Shown here piece by piece: positions 12,361 to 23,758 of a DNA stretch of 64,000 bases (position 1 is the stretch's first letter; each line of letters begins with the position of its first letter). The notes beneath the pieces are model-generated. The model had not been told where the DNA came from. It was given only the letters and a program-made list of their open reading frames with translations, and did no database searches. Position numbers and translations under genes: made by a program. Source of the stretch: Symbiodinium natans (Eukaryota; Sar; Dinophyceae; Suessiales; Symbiodiniaceae); contig CAJNDS010000399.1 of NCBI GenBank assembly GCA_905221605.1, forward strand, positions 62,001-126,000, given 5' to 3'.

Positions 12361-12756
12361 CAGGCAGGCAGTGATGTTGCAGACTACATCGAAGATTTCC
12401 AGCTTCTCCGCCTCGTGCGCATCGCCAGACTAAACGTGGACCCCGGCTCGGAAACTTGTGGGGGACGTATCGTGTGGAGTTGGAAATTGAAAAAAAGCTT
12501 GGAGCCGGGAATCTACAGTATGCGAGGACGTCTTTGGCAAGCCGAAGAGGAAGCCTTTGACAAAGACAATACACGAGACGCGTGTCTTCCTCGGAGTTGG
12601 AAGGTTGAACCCTCAAGTGGACCTAGTGGACCTTGGTCGTTTCGACCCGAGCCAGGTGTCAACCTGCAGCGCGTGTACTCCATCGGCCCAAAGCGAGTCG
12701 AGGCATCCATGGTTTGCGAACTGACATGCTTCACAGATAAGAGCTCCCAAATGTAA
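12361..12756 (+). CDS. Hypothetical ORF, possible terminal exon
   Basis: A + frame open after a CTTTCAG acceptor-like site encodes about 130 residues ending at a TAA. It starts with SDVADYIEDFQLLRLVRIAR, has a Trp-containing middle (RIVWSWKLKKSLEPG) and a Cys-containing tail. The composition is protein-like rather than low complexity, and the frame has one upstream ATG at 12350. I recognise no domain. It could be the last exon of a gene whose upstream exons I cannot place. Confidence 0.3.
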   Translation, partial: QAGSDVADYIEDFQLLRLVRIARLNVDPGSETCGGRIVWSWKLKKSLEPGIYSMRGRLWQAEEEAFDKDNTRDACLPRSWKVEPSSGPSGPWSFRPEPGVNLQRVYSIGPKRVEASMVCELTCFTDKSSQM

Positions 12757-12999
12757 ACGTTATCTACGGTATACTCTCTGAAAGGAATTCAGGCGCCAAG
12801 CATCTCAGGAGCAGCTCCGCTCATTTCCAGGTATTTTCAGATTGGACTGTAGAATGGGGCAAGGGTACCAGATGCGCATGTATGCGCTAATGCAAGGTTA
12901 GCTGAGTGCTTTCCGGCAGAAAGGAGTAGTCAACCTGGTCAACAGCAGCGCGCATGCAGTTCCCTTTCTTCATGCATGACTTGTGACCATCCTTCGCAG

Positions 13000-15640
13000 A
13001 ATTTGTGCAGAACATGTCGAAGTTGGAGTCGATTCTGCTACACAGCTTGCCTCAAGCGTCAGAAAGGGTCATTTGCGCGTCTTGCGGTCTCTCCAGGTTT
13101 CCGTTGACGAGCCAATGATGCCTTCATTGACTGACCCTGTATTTTCTTGTACCCCATGACAGGAAGGGTGGGCTTGAGGAAAGTTCACATACTCCGACTT
13201 AGAATTTGCGACGTGCTTTGACCCCCGCTTTTTTTTCCCGACATAGCATACTACATTTGCTGTGCACTGTGCACCACATGAAGGACGGGCAGCAACAAAA
13301 GAAAGCTTGTGGGAATGTTCCTTGCTCTTCAATTCTCTCTCCTTGGCACAGGGCCTCCTGAAAGCCGCATCGAAAGTTCGCCATCCAACTCGTGTCCTCC
13401 GACAGAGGCGAAGGCCTGGCTGTGCACCTGCATAGAGCTGGCTGCTTCTATGTCTCTACTACGTTCTCACCAGTAAAACATAGTAAGACACCATGCCCGA
13501 TGTGTACTGCAGTAAGTTGCTACTTGCTGTTCGTAGGTCGTAGGAAGATTTTGTACTCCTGTTGTTGTCTTCCGCGGAAGGCCAAAGTTGCCTTTCTTCG
13601 AAATTTGGGCACGGAGCCGAGATCGGACGCAAGCTGAACCCAGTCTGGAGATTCTGTCCGTTTCCCTCAGACCGCCTGCACGGCCATGAATCGAGCAGCG
13701 ACGTTGCTCGCGGACCATCAAGCAGCGAAGGCGCACCGAGCACGAGCTTGCTTGTAGCCAGCTGCCTCTCACACTGCTGCCAGGCAGAGTCGAGGCTGCA
13801 TAAACTAGAGGAGCTGCCTGGCAATGGGTTTCCCGATGCTTCCCGCAGCCACGACTCTGCCCAAGGTAGGTCTTTTCCTAGAGTCAGTCAGCCGACCTGG
13901 CCAGCACGCTCGTGCCAAGTCCGCCAGAGTGTCCAGACATGGGTCTGTGCCAGTGCAATGTCACTGGACACGGCACGGATTCCGAGATGTTTGCTACTCG
14001 CTGATATGATGAGCGAAGGGGTCAATGGCTTCGGAGTCATGGAATCCTGTAGAATGCCAATAACTGGCGGTCGAGAAAGGTTGTTTGGGGTCACGGGCTT
14101 GGCTGTAGGCTTGTCAGGTTCCCGCAAGACAGGCTCTCTAGGGTTTCGAATGTCGTGTCGGTGCGAGACCGTCTGCTGACATCGCAGAGGTCCTCAAGCC
14201 TTGGAAGGTTGGAGGGCTGGACCCCTATAAATTCGACATTGCAATGCCCACCCCTAAATGTGGGCAAGGCATGGGCCCTTTGTAGAAGAAAATCAAGTTT
14301 GGATTCTCCTGTTGTGCTCAGGTGACGGCTGAGGAATTCGCAGAGAAGCTGGACAGGCAAGCGTCCAAGTCCAAAGCAAAGACCGGAGAGGTCATGATCA
14401 ATGTGGATGTGATCGAAACCATCCTTTTGGAACCTTCGGCTTAGCAAACCTTTTAGTAGCTTTTTTGGCTGCCTTCTCTGCCTTTATGTTTCGGCTGCCC
14501 GTTGGGGACTGGCTCTTTATTCTCAGACACCGTGGCGTCTGAGGAGGATTCAAGTGCGTCGCAAGGAGACAAGTACATCAAGCCAGATGATGTGGAGATC
14601 CTCGTCTGCACGTTTCCAGGATACAGCAACATTTCTCAACCGCTCTTTCCGAGATCCCTGCACTCTCCAACTACAAGTGGTGTCGTGTGGTCACTCACCG
14701 GTGGGATCTTCATGCCTGCCGAACCTAGGAAAGCCTTCGTTCGGGTGAACTCGAACAATGAGGAGCCCCGCCACAGCAAGGTGAGGAAGGGCACAGGATT
14801 CATCACCAAGGCCAAGCTGAGTGCGAGTCACCCGAGTCACCCGAGTGGCATCCGCAGCCTTCTCACAAAGGGTCTGTGGCTGCCAGCACTCCGTCAAATC
14901 CTGTATGTGCAGGCCATGATGATGGATATTCTTTCGAAGGTAGATGACGAGGCGCCAGAGAGAGAGAGGGAGAGAGAGAAGTCGTGGCCCCGGTGGGGGG
15001 GCCTCTTCGCTGGGAAGAAGAAGAAGAGCAGAAGAAGAAGAAAGGACACTTGCATGCTTAAACGGCTTAAACAGGGTCACGCACCGACCTGGAAGTCGGG
15101 TCCCACAAGCCCCCCCGGTAGAAGAGGCACAGTACCACCTCCTGATGTGACAGAAGCCGCTTCCCATATGAAAAGCGTGGGGCAACAACCATCTCATCCA
15201 CTGCAGCCCGAAGAGCCATTCGAAACATGAATCGGTGAAGTGTATAAGCGTCACAGAACAAAAAGCCTTATAAGAAAGCCCACACATGTCATGTCGGGCG
15301 CAGGAGGACGAAGAAGAAGTGCAGACTACTGCAGAGGCAGTTTCAGGGACCGGACCACCTCGGCGAAATTCTCGATGCAAGGAGAGCCGGGGAGTTCAGA
15401 TCAAACCAGGTTCGGCATGATTCGGCGATCATGGACTAGATGAAGCCACATGTTCTTTTACAAAAGGACAGGCAACAGGCATCGAATCGTAACGGTTCTC
15501 TATTTTAAGACCAGCTTGCATTGCAGGATCGCAAGGGCACAGGGTATGTCAGCAAGGACAAGCTCCAAAAGCACCTCGGCTCAGCAAACGCCTCGCATGG
15601 ATGCCAGGTCGCCTTCCTGGCCACAAGCTTTATAGTGTCC
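13000..15640 (+). CDS. Candidate multi-exon gene with degenerate EF-hand-like repeats
   Basis: Short exon-like frames preceded by AG acceptors recur: about 13003-13118 (FVQNMSKLESILLHSLP), 14323-14444 (AEEFAEKLDR and TGEVMINVDVIETIL), 14527-14611 (GDKYIKPDDVEILV, then a GT donor), 14737-14779 (ends CACAGCAAG before GTGAGG) and 15528-15590 (DRKGTGYVSKDKLQKHLG). The repeated pattern of charged helix, small loop with Gly at the centre, hydrophobic at +8 and a second helix is EF-hand-like. Position 12 is Lys rather than Glu, so calcium binding is doubtful. Order and strand are consistent with one gene, but most junctions are unresolved. It could also be several decayed paralogous exons. Confidence 0.35.
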
Positions 15641-16043
15641 ACACAGACTTCTACTCATATGAACTCTCCGAGCCGGGCGTGTGGGTGCTGCCCCTTTCAA
15701 GGATTCTCGCGGCCGCGGGTGAGGAGGAATGAGGGAAAGCTCTCGCCTTTTCACCAACTCACGGTCTGGTGTGAGCCTCGTGCTCGTGCTGCAAGTTCAA
15801 GTTCAGGTTGACATAATACGTAGCATACCGAGCCGTGGCTGACATCGGGAGATAAGGTTTTGCACGATGTGTGCAATGTTTTAGCATGTGGGGGCAAATG
15901 CCAAGATATGCGAAAGCAATACATTCGCATTTCCCCGCCAGTTGCACCAACGGGCCAGGCATCAATTAGTCGCCTGATCCGAATACTAAGAACTGCTGCG
16001 AGGCCAGCCTTCTACTAATGTTTTTAATGTTTTGCACTGAATA
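15641..16043. other. No gene recognised
   Basis: I see no supported exon. A TTCAAG/AACTTG-rich short stretch lies near 15790-15815. Confidence 0.4.
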
Positions 16044-18167
16044 GGAAGCATTTCGAGTGTGGCCTCGGGCGGTCCAAATTCTTTCAGGACAAGCTGCCGC
16101 ACGTAGACGATCTACTACTCCCAGTGGGTGCTGCTGAAAGCTCCCTGGGAGATTGTCTGCGGAGGATCGATGTAGAATCTATCTTCGATCGAAGCTTTAG
16201 GTTTCACGGCATAGCTTCCGATAGAACTGGAGCAAACTGCACTCGAAAGGCTGCACTGGCAGGCTGAACTGCTTTGCTGTTGCTTCTTTGACACGCGCAC
16301 CGGCCCCCTGAATGCTAATCGCTGGCGGACAAGAACCTGAAATTCAGTACAGGCATACTTGAATCGAACGATTGGTATTTGTTGGGAGATTGCCAGGCAA
16401 TGGGAAGCATCGACCACGTCGTGCTGCCGCCATGAGTTCTTTTGACAGCTTCTGAGGAGTGCTGGACTTCCAGGTTCTTTTCGGACTCAAAGGTCCAATC
16501 GCGACATTGGCAATCGAACTTGCGGTGTTAGTTGGCCCGCCCAGGGTTGTGACCTCGGAGTTCCTGAAGGGATAACTCTGGCCGACAGACCTTTCACAAT
16601 TCTTTGCCGGGTTGCTCTCGCCAAAATGTGTCGACGACGCCATTTAGCGGCCGTCGGTTGCGAGGCACAAGCGTGGTCGTCCCTTCAATATGTTGCCGCC
16701 ACCGTTTCGCGATCCTATTCGCAAATGCTGGTATTCCGTCCACAGAATTCAAAGGCAACTGCTTCAACTGCTGCGCCTTGAATTGCAGTTCTTTCTGCAC
16801 TGCAAGCTTGGCGGGAAAGAAGCCATAAAGATGTGGGCTTGTTCTGCAACGGAGCTTGGGGGAGCCTCCTAAAGCAGGCACGAACGAACGACCATCCGCA
16901 CGCATGAGACCTGCTTGCACGCAAGGCCGCCCTTGTACCTGAGTCCTAGGTGGCCGCGTAGCGGGGGATTGCTGAAATCCCTGGCAGCCCGCGCTGTTTC
17001 AGCTTCGATCAGACGCCGAACCTTCGCATAAAGGACAGAAGGACATGCCATGATGCCCATAGCATGCTCTTGCGCCTGAGGACACAAGCAGCCTTCAGAT
17101 CGCTTCTCTTGGTATGTTTGTTGGTGGCATCCGGTCTCTTGGCAGGCTGGCGGCCTCGTCTTGCTGCACGGTACTTCTGTCCTGCTTTCTGTGTATGGGT
17201 TAGCCAGATGCGAGAATGCACGAAAGGGGTGTAAGGTGTAGTGCGACGGCTACCTAAAGCTACCTGGCTGCCAGCAGCACCAGCGCCTGTGCTTCTGAAA
17301 TGGTGGGTTCCAGGAACTCCCCTGGAACAACGCCGCTTGCGCAGGGGTGACATTCGAGGTTTGCTTGAGGCGAGGCTCGAGACTGTATGTTTGTCCATGG
17401 TTTTCGGCTTGGGTTCATCGCAAGGATGCACAGTCGGATCTGCCTGTGCGACGGCGCTGGCCTCACTGGACGATGCCTCAGTGAAGGGAAGTTCGGTACC
17501 GGTCTTGAATTCCAACATGTTGCAACAGTCAGCTCTGTCAGCACGTGCGCGGGTTTCTGCAGTTCTTGTAGAACACCACTCAGGCCATATTTGGTAAAAG
17601 ATAGTTGTCAGTGAAGTGACTAATTTTTTCACAATCTTGGAGTACATCGAGGTTGGGGGCCTTCATCAAGGCCGGGCGGGCGAAAACACTTGGGCTTTCA
17701 ATCTGAGGGTAGCTCCAGGCTGTCTGTGATCTTGGCACCCAAAGTTTTGGTACGATTTGACTATTTCGTTCAGGCAGGCCTGCAGCCGGCTTCCAGCTCA
17801 GCCGTGCGCTGCAAGTGTTTGCTTGATTGTTCTGAGAAGCGGCATGCATCGCGAAGAATTCGCGAACACCTTCTGACAACCGGAAACGAACAGACCTCCT
17901 TCTTGTGATTCTGATATGGTAAACATTGGCAGCAGTGCCGCATCGTGTCAAAGATGCAAGAATATGGCAAGCAGGCGCCTGCATGGAAACATCTGAGGTC
18001 CTACAACTCCGACTGGCCGAGCTTGCAGACTGGGAAAGCAAGGCTTGCTGCTTTCTCTTTTGCTTTGCCGGCCCTTGGTTGTTTGGTTGAGTTGCAAGCG
18101 TTGCCCATCTGTAGCGAACAAAGTCAGAACAGCAGTTGGGAACTTCAACTCCCCAACGTGGGATCAT
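16044..18167. other. Protein-like frames on both strands, strand undecided
   Basis: On the + strand, a frame at about 16044-16273 is open after an ATAG acceptor and reads like protein (ECGLGRSKFFQDKLPHVDD). On the minus strand, open frames at 16115-16417, 16344-16643, 16594-16920, 17009-17647 and 17580-18167 also read like protein. The one at 17009-17647 has the Ser/Glu- and Pro/Arg-rich style of dinoflagellate linker regions (FTEASSSEASAVAQADP, then SSKPRMSPLRKRR), so a minus-strand gene is possible. It would be the only one on that strand. I recognise no catalytic domain. Confidence 0.3.
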
Positions 18168-21100
18168 ACCTAAATTTGATCCTCCTGGAGGCAGAGAGAA
18201 ATCACAATGCCTGGCATGGCCATTTGCCCCATGGGTCCCCTAGGCGCACTCGATAGATGTCCTTGGGATGGGTGATGCTGTTTTGCAGGACGGACCGGCT
18301 CACCACCAAGCGTCTTGGCAAGAATTGAAAGACGTCGAACTTGGAAACGGAAGCGAACCGAAGCAGTCGTCATCTGCAAAGCTCGCGGTTGAGGAGACTA
18401 CATGGGGCAGATGGAAGTCGTGGGCGCGATCCAAAGGATGGATCTGAGAGCGCAGCCCGTTTGTGAAAGAAGGGCCACGGGTGCAGAGCTTGGGGTAAGA
18501 AGAGGTATAGTATGCCCAGACTGTTTCACATGAGGAAGGTGAGAATTGAATCGGCTTCGGGTTTCCTGATGGTGGAGTTGCTCAACATGCAGCTCAGCCA
18601 GCTGCTACAGAAGCCTGGCCCCGGTTGAGGTGGCTGGCTGGACTTACGTGGGGGTTCAAGGATGTGTAATTATCCCAGATTCAGGCAACTCCCAACAAAC
18701 TGCTTGCGACAAGTACAGGATCCCAACTTATATCAACTTATGCTTCACCCCTTCCGTTTCGGCGATCGGCAAGCATCGTCTCCCAGCAAGTGCATCAACA
18801 GGGGTCAACTAGGGCGCAGGGCTTTGATCATGACTTCCGCCACTGGAGTCCAGCCAGCGGTGCTTTGGGGAATCGAGTTCCCGAGCGCTTTGATTAAGAC
18901 GTCGACTCTGCGCAGTATCAATTATGGTTGCTTCCTGTTGGATACCGCTCTCTCCCCTCCTTCTCACGGACTCAATACCGGCAAGTTGATTTTGGATCCC
19001 CAGATCACTTTAAACTGTCTGACAAGCCAAGACGCTTTACTACAGTAGAGCCGACCCTTCAAAATCCAAAAGAAAGCAACATTGACGTTTCTAGCTGCAC
19101 CGCAGAGCGTGACACCACTGCGGCATGTGGGGACACCAGTCCAGCATGCAAAAAAAGGAACTAGCAAATGGCATGCTTGTTTTGTTTTGGGCTGTGAACT
19201 TTGCCGATCCTTTGCTCTGAATGAAGAGCGAGACCCGGAGGACCGAGGGATACGTTCCCAGTACCTTGGGGCCTAGGAACAGGGGCGGAGCTGAGATGCA
19301 GCCCCCTCGTCCCTGAGGCCAGGGCAGCTTTCATGCCTTGAGGCTACTGACGCTTGCTCTTGTGTTGCGCGGGTTTCGGAGGCAGCTGGCGCATGTCTGT
19401 GCAGCTGCTGAAGGGCGAGTTCAAAGATCCATGCCGGGCTTTTGACTTTTCAAACCTGGGAGATGCACCCTGCTTGCAGACAGATGCATGCTCTTGCAGT
19501 GTCACGCCTGATATGGGATGCAGTGATACGTCTGGGTGGATTGAGTGATTCTCGGACTGTGCCTATACTCTGTGGAGGCGGAGCTGAAGAAGGGCGACAC
19601 GGGAGGCCCGGACCTCGCATGCTGTGTGCGACGGAAGTGCTCTAGCTTGTCAGAAAGCTGGAAATGAGCCCGGCTTTTGACAAGCAGGTGCCGTAGCCGC
19701 CTTGGATAAAGCTATCGAGGCCGATATGCTACATTGCCATGCCCATGGGCACAATGAGCTTGTAGGAGCCATCGCCAATTCGCGAACACCTCCTTGAGGT
19801 TTAGGAGGGCTTAATCGAAGCTCACTGGTAGTGCGACCGTGAGCTGACATGCAGACAGAGTGCGGAGTGCGAAGGTGGAATCCCGCTGGCCCACGATTTG
19901 GCTCCACCGTTCTCAGGCGAAGCTTCAGCACGGTGACTTCGAGGCTCGGACTGCGATGCGGCGATGTGTCCAACGGTTTCGATGTTTCCATCCGTTTCCA
20001 TCCTTCATGGCCTCAGCTTGTGAGCTTCCAGGGTGCCATCGCGGATGCCACCGCAACCCTGGAGCCGGGTCGACAGAGGGACACATCACACTGAATATCA
20101 CTGAATCATCCGACTGAGCCCTTCTTGTGTGCACAGCAACGGCGGTACCGCGGCCATCAAAAGTTGAACATGTGTACCTGTTCAGAAGTCAAGCCTTGGC
20201 CTCCCCGAGGCTGGATGGGCGCATCACCCTCGCATACGCGACGCGCGGAGCGCTTCTCAGCTTCTGGTGCAGACGAGTTGCACACGGAGTTGCACTCAAG
20301 AGTCCGGCGCATCACTTTGTTTGTCTTTGTTTCAGTTGGGGCGTGAAATGCCAGGAGAGGCCCGGCTTCAGGCAGGCGATGTGCTGAACGCAGCAACTTG
20401 GCAGAGCAGCTATGGGTTGGAAACCGAGAGCCGCCTTGAAGTGGTGGCTTGAGCCGAGGCCGCTGACTTTGATGCCTTCCTTGCGCAAGAGCCAAAGCAT
20501 GCGCTCAGCCTACGATCTTGGTACCGGTTTCTGAATTTAACAGTGTTTAACAGTTTGAGTTTGAGTTGATGTTGTTCGCATCTGCCCATCTGCCTAGGCG
20601 AGGGTTCTGTGGCGAAGGAGCAGGGCCCGCTTGGCCACTTGGCCACTTAACAAGTGTTGTGACATCTTGTGACTCGGCAGTCCGAAAATTCTCAGTAAGT
20701 ATCAGGAACTGCAGATTGATGGGGCAAGAAGCGGTCAAAGCGGTTAGGGTGCCTCCCCGTGTAACTTGAGGAACTTGGTCGGCTTCGTGAGGCACTGGCC
20801 GACAGCCAGGCTGTTAGCCACCGTAGTTTGATTCTGCTAGAAGCTGCTGTAATTCACCTACCACTGAACCTTTTTGTCAGCGTGCCCTGCAAAGAGGCTG
20901 CCCTAGAGGTGGCTGGCAGGGAGTTGACCACAACAGAGGAGGCGGATTGCCACCTGGCCTGGGCCCCAGCACTAGGATGTTGGGTTGGAAAGCTTCTGAT
21001 GAGCACTGCAAGCCGACACTGCGAAACATGCTTGTGATGGCACTCTTTCCTGCTGCCCAGCACCAAGTAGGACACCAGACCTTGAGATGAGGTGACCGCT

Positions 21101-21224
21101 CTGGGCCGAGTGCGTGCTGCACCCGGAACCCCGGTTTTCGACGTTGTGGGGTTTTTGAGATTTTAAGGACAACTATGCCCAAAGCACCCGTAAACAATAA
21201 TCACGTTCAGGTAGATAGGAGGGC
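18168..21224. other. No assigned gene
   Basis: Open frames of 60-128 codons occur on both strands (for example + 18662-19048, + 20127-20387, minus 20157-20495) without recognisable motifs. Some may be exons of unrecognised genes. I see no repeat array or RNA gene here. Confidence 0.3.
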
Positions 21225-21396
21225 ATGGGTGGAGAGGACAGGAACGAGGACAGATATGAGCAGGACAGAGATAGAAATAGCAGGAAGGGAGACAGGAAAG
21301 GCAAGAGGACTGATACGAGGAGACCTAGCAGACCCAGCAGGACAGGAAACAGGACAGATAGGAGGCTGTGGCGGCCAGCAGGCCGCTCACCCCAGG
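21225..21396 (+). CDS. Arg/Asp-rich exon-like ORF
   Basis: Starting at ATG, the frame encodes a charged stretch with alternating Arg and Asp (EDRNEDRYEQDRDRN, then Lys/Arg-rich) for about 55 residues. It is followed by a GT that could be a donor at about 21397. RD/RS-like regions are common in splicing and RNA-binding proteins, but no RNA-binding domain is visible, so function is not assigned. The nucleotide sequence is purine-rich, so the pattern could also be compositional. Confidence 0.25.
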
Positions 21397-21491
21397 TGAT
21401 TGCACCGCACAACAGCGGCCGTATGGTAAGTTTTCAAAAGCAGTGCTTGTTTTTTAAGCTTCTATAACAACTTGATCGTAGAAATATTCAA

Positions 21492-21532
21492 CATACCCTT
21501 TGGGCGCACCCCTTAAAGCATTAAGGGGTATG
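21492..21532. repeat. Short perfect hairpin ACCCCTTAA/TTAAGGGGT
   Basis: Nine-base perfect inverted repeats at 21508-21516 and 21521-21529 flank a four-base loop, with an outer CATACCC/GGGTATG pair extending the symmetry. No gene boundary is known next to it, so a terminator role is not supported. Confidence 0.6.
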
Positions 21533-21689
21533 GCAAAATCCTCCCTTATGTTCTCTGAGTCGGTCAATGAAGGGGTATGGGTTTGGGGTACGTTGAATGT
21601 TCTGAAGACTTTATGTCTTCGATATGAGGTGGCCCCCAAGCATAGCTCCTTAAACACCAACGTGGCGCTAGTGTGGCGCTAGCTTAAGA

Positions 21690-22379
21690 AGTGTAGGTAT
21701 GCTTGAAAAGAATTGAAGCATGCAGACATTTGACCCGAAATTGATATTGTACAATCTGCCATGGACACTCATCTCTGGGAAAAGCCATGCTCAAGAAAGA
21801 TGGCTGCCCAGATAACTTTTGACTTTTGTTGTTGCTCGTGGCCATTTAGCGGCAGGCCTCTTCAGGATCATAAGCCAAGCACAACATCAAGGAATAACCA
21901 CAGTTTGTGACGTTGTTGACGTTTCTTCCGTTCAGGTTCCCGCCTTTGTGCTATTGCGGCCGTTGGTCCGAAGTACGCGCAGCTGTCATGCCAAAGCTAG
22001 CTGGGCAACAGGGCAGTTTCAAAAGCAGGGCAACAGGGCAGTTTCCCTGCACTTGGAGGTCATGCTGAAGTGCAAAGCCACAACAGAAGCGTAGCTGCAA
22101 CCACCGAACAATCATGTCGACTTGCGCACTGATGGATGGATGGCATTGGCATTGAAGGCCGGATCGCCTGTGCTGGTCTTTCAAAGTCCTTCGAAGCCGT
22201 ATGAAGCCTCTTGTGCAGGTGCGGGCGCCGCTGGCGCTGCTCTGCTTCGTCGCAGAGTGCATACCTCCGCCAAGCCACCCCGCCTTTGACCCTGGCAACT
22301 CCCCTGCACTTGTCCACTAGTCCATTGTTACAGAGTCAGCTGACTGCCAGTGAGCTTCTCGTGAGCTTGTCTAGGTGAG
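21690..22379. other. No gene recognised
   Basis: The only notable structure is a short direct repeat at about 22007-22045, where GGGCAACAGGGCAGTTTC occurs twice. A 91-codon + frame (21819-22094) crosses it and shows no motif. Confidence 0.35.
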
Positions 22380-22838
22380 CGTAGAGTCAACAAGGAGCAC
22401 ATCGGAGATGGCCTCACACTAGCAGATGATCCGGAGTCACTTGGCAGCTTGCGCCGGAAAAGGAGCAATGGGGAGTGGTGCATGATTGAATGTAGCCTCA
22501 GCCAAGTGCTTCGACGCGAGGTTTGCGAAGAAACCCGACTCTGCAAATGCATTGGCGGACAGTGCTCCAGCATAGACCTGCAAGTGGTGGGCAGCAGAAT
22601 GACGCAGATCACACCGGCTCCTGCGCCTCCTTGCAGCTGGGACACGAAGAGTACTAAGAGTCACAGGACCCGGGATGTGAAGAAACCACAGGCTGGCCAG
22701 AGCCGGGACCTCGGCCTTCCCAAGCCTCGCTGCCGGGTGTCTCCATATTCATCGAGACGGGAGATGGCGGAGATGGGAGGTACCGCCAACGACTTGTTAG
22801 CTTGGCAAGTGAAGAGTGGCGAGATGCTGCGGCTCTAG
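22380..22838 (+). CDS. Hypothetical open segment, possible upstream exon
   Basis: A + frame is open for about 150 codons up to the TAG at 22836-22838. It contains a basic and Cys-containing stretch (LRRKRSNGEWCMIEC) and a Pro/Ser-rich second half. There is no early ATG, so it would be an internal exon. It lies about 0.9 kb before the first recognisable exostosin exon on the same strand and could belong to its N-terminal region, but nothing in the sequence proves this. Confidence 0.25.
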   Translation, partial: RRVNKEHIGDGLTLADDPESLGSLRRKRSNGEWCMIECSLSQVLRREVCEETRLCKCIGGQCSSIDLQVVGSRMTQITPAPAPPCSWDTKSTKSHRTRDVKKPQAGQSRDLGLPKPRCRVSPYSSRREMAEMGGTANDLLAWQVKSGEMLRL

Positions 22839-23037
22839 CCTTCGCAGACGTCTCAGAAACACTGCTGATACTGCTGGGATGCTTCCAAATTATAGGTATA
22901 AGCAAAGTAGGGCGAGCCGCCAGGAGTGGATGACTGAGCGTGACATGATGAAGCAAGCTGCTTAGCAATTGCCTTCCGGACGGGGGGTGGTTCACTAGTG
23001 GTTCACCGTGGGGACTGACACGTTAAGGACCAAGGTC

Positions 23038-23535
23038 ATGGATGAAGAGGCAAAGACCTGTCTCCTTGGAGTCATCGCATTGGCCTCAGGCCACGCTGCA
23101 GTGACGCTCCACACGCTCCCAAATCTGACGCTGACCGCTGAGACCTCCATCTACTTGCTCGCAAAGTATTCCTTGGAAGCCACGGCCTTCACCAGACGAA
23201 CCCTGAAAACCATCATACCATCATGCAGCACACCGAGCAAAGCTTTAGGAAGATGGCAGCTGGGAGTCGGCCGTGTACTTGATGCGATCGATGAGTGGCT
23301 ACGTGCCTCTTGCATGCACGTGACATCACGTGACCCTGATGTCCAAGAGGGGGGGAGCCTTCGGGGCCTTCTGACGAATCTGGTGTCGACTCCGAGGTCG
23401 AGCCTGCATCCAGACAAGTTTGATCAAATCACTGCAGAGGGCCAGCGCTGGCCTGTAACTGTGTTGACCTCAGTGATTCAGGCCCATGAATCCCACAAAA
23501 CTGCGTGCAATCTTCATGCCGCACACGCGCCATAG
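23038..23535 (+). CDS. Hypothetical 165-residue ORF
   Basis: The ATG-started frame encodes MDEEAKTCLLGVIALASG and continues with a Thr/Leu-rich, moderately hydrophobic first half and a charged second half to a TAG. The residue composition looks like a real protein and no low-complexity repeat explains it. No domain is recognised. A second protein-like stretch (LDEKTPGKCVTGQDTHALGF) follows in another frame at about 23553-23650 and could be a neighbouring exon; both lie directly upstream of the exostosin exons. Confidence 0.3.
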   Translation: MDEEAKTCLLGVIALASGHAAVTLHTLPNLTLTAETSIYLLAKYSLEATAFTRRTLKTIIPSCSTPSKALGRWQLGVGRVLDAIDEWLRASCMHVTSRDPDVQEGGSLRGLLTNLVSTPRSSLHPDKFDQITAEGQRWPVTVLTSVIQAHESHKTACNLHAAHAP

Positions 23536-23758
23536 ACAAGGTCGCGCAGCTGGACTCGATGAGAAGACACCTGGCAAGTGTGTCACGGGACAGGACACAC
23601 ATGCACTCGGGTTCAACACGGCGGCCTTGCGGGAATGTCTTGGACGTCGGCAGCTTCACAGGACCACCACATCATGGAAGAACAGCGAGGGCGAGCGCTT
23701 CAGCCTTAGCATCAGAGCTTGTTCCGCACATTTCCGGTTCATGGATTCATGAACTGAG

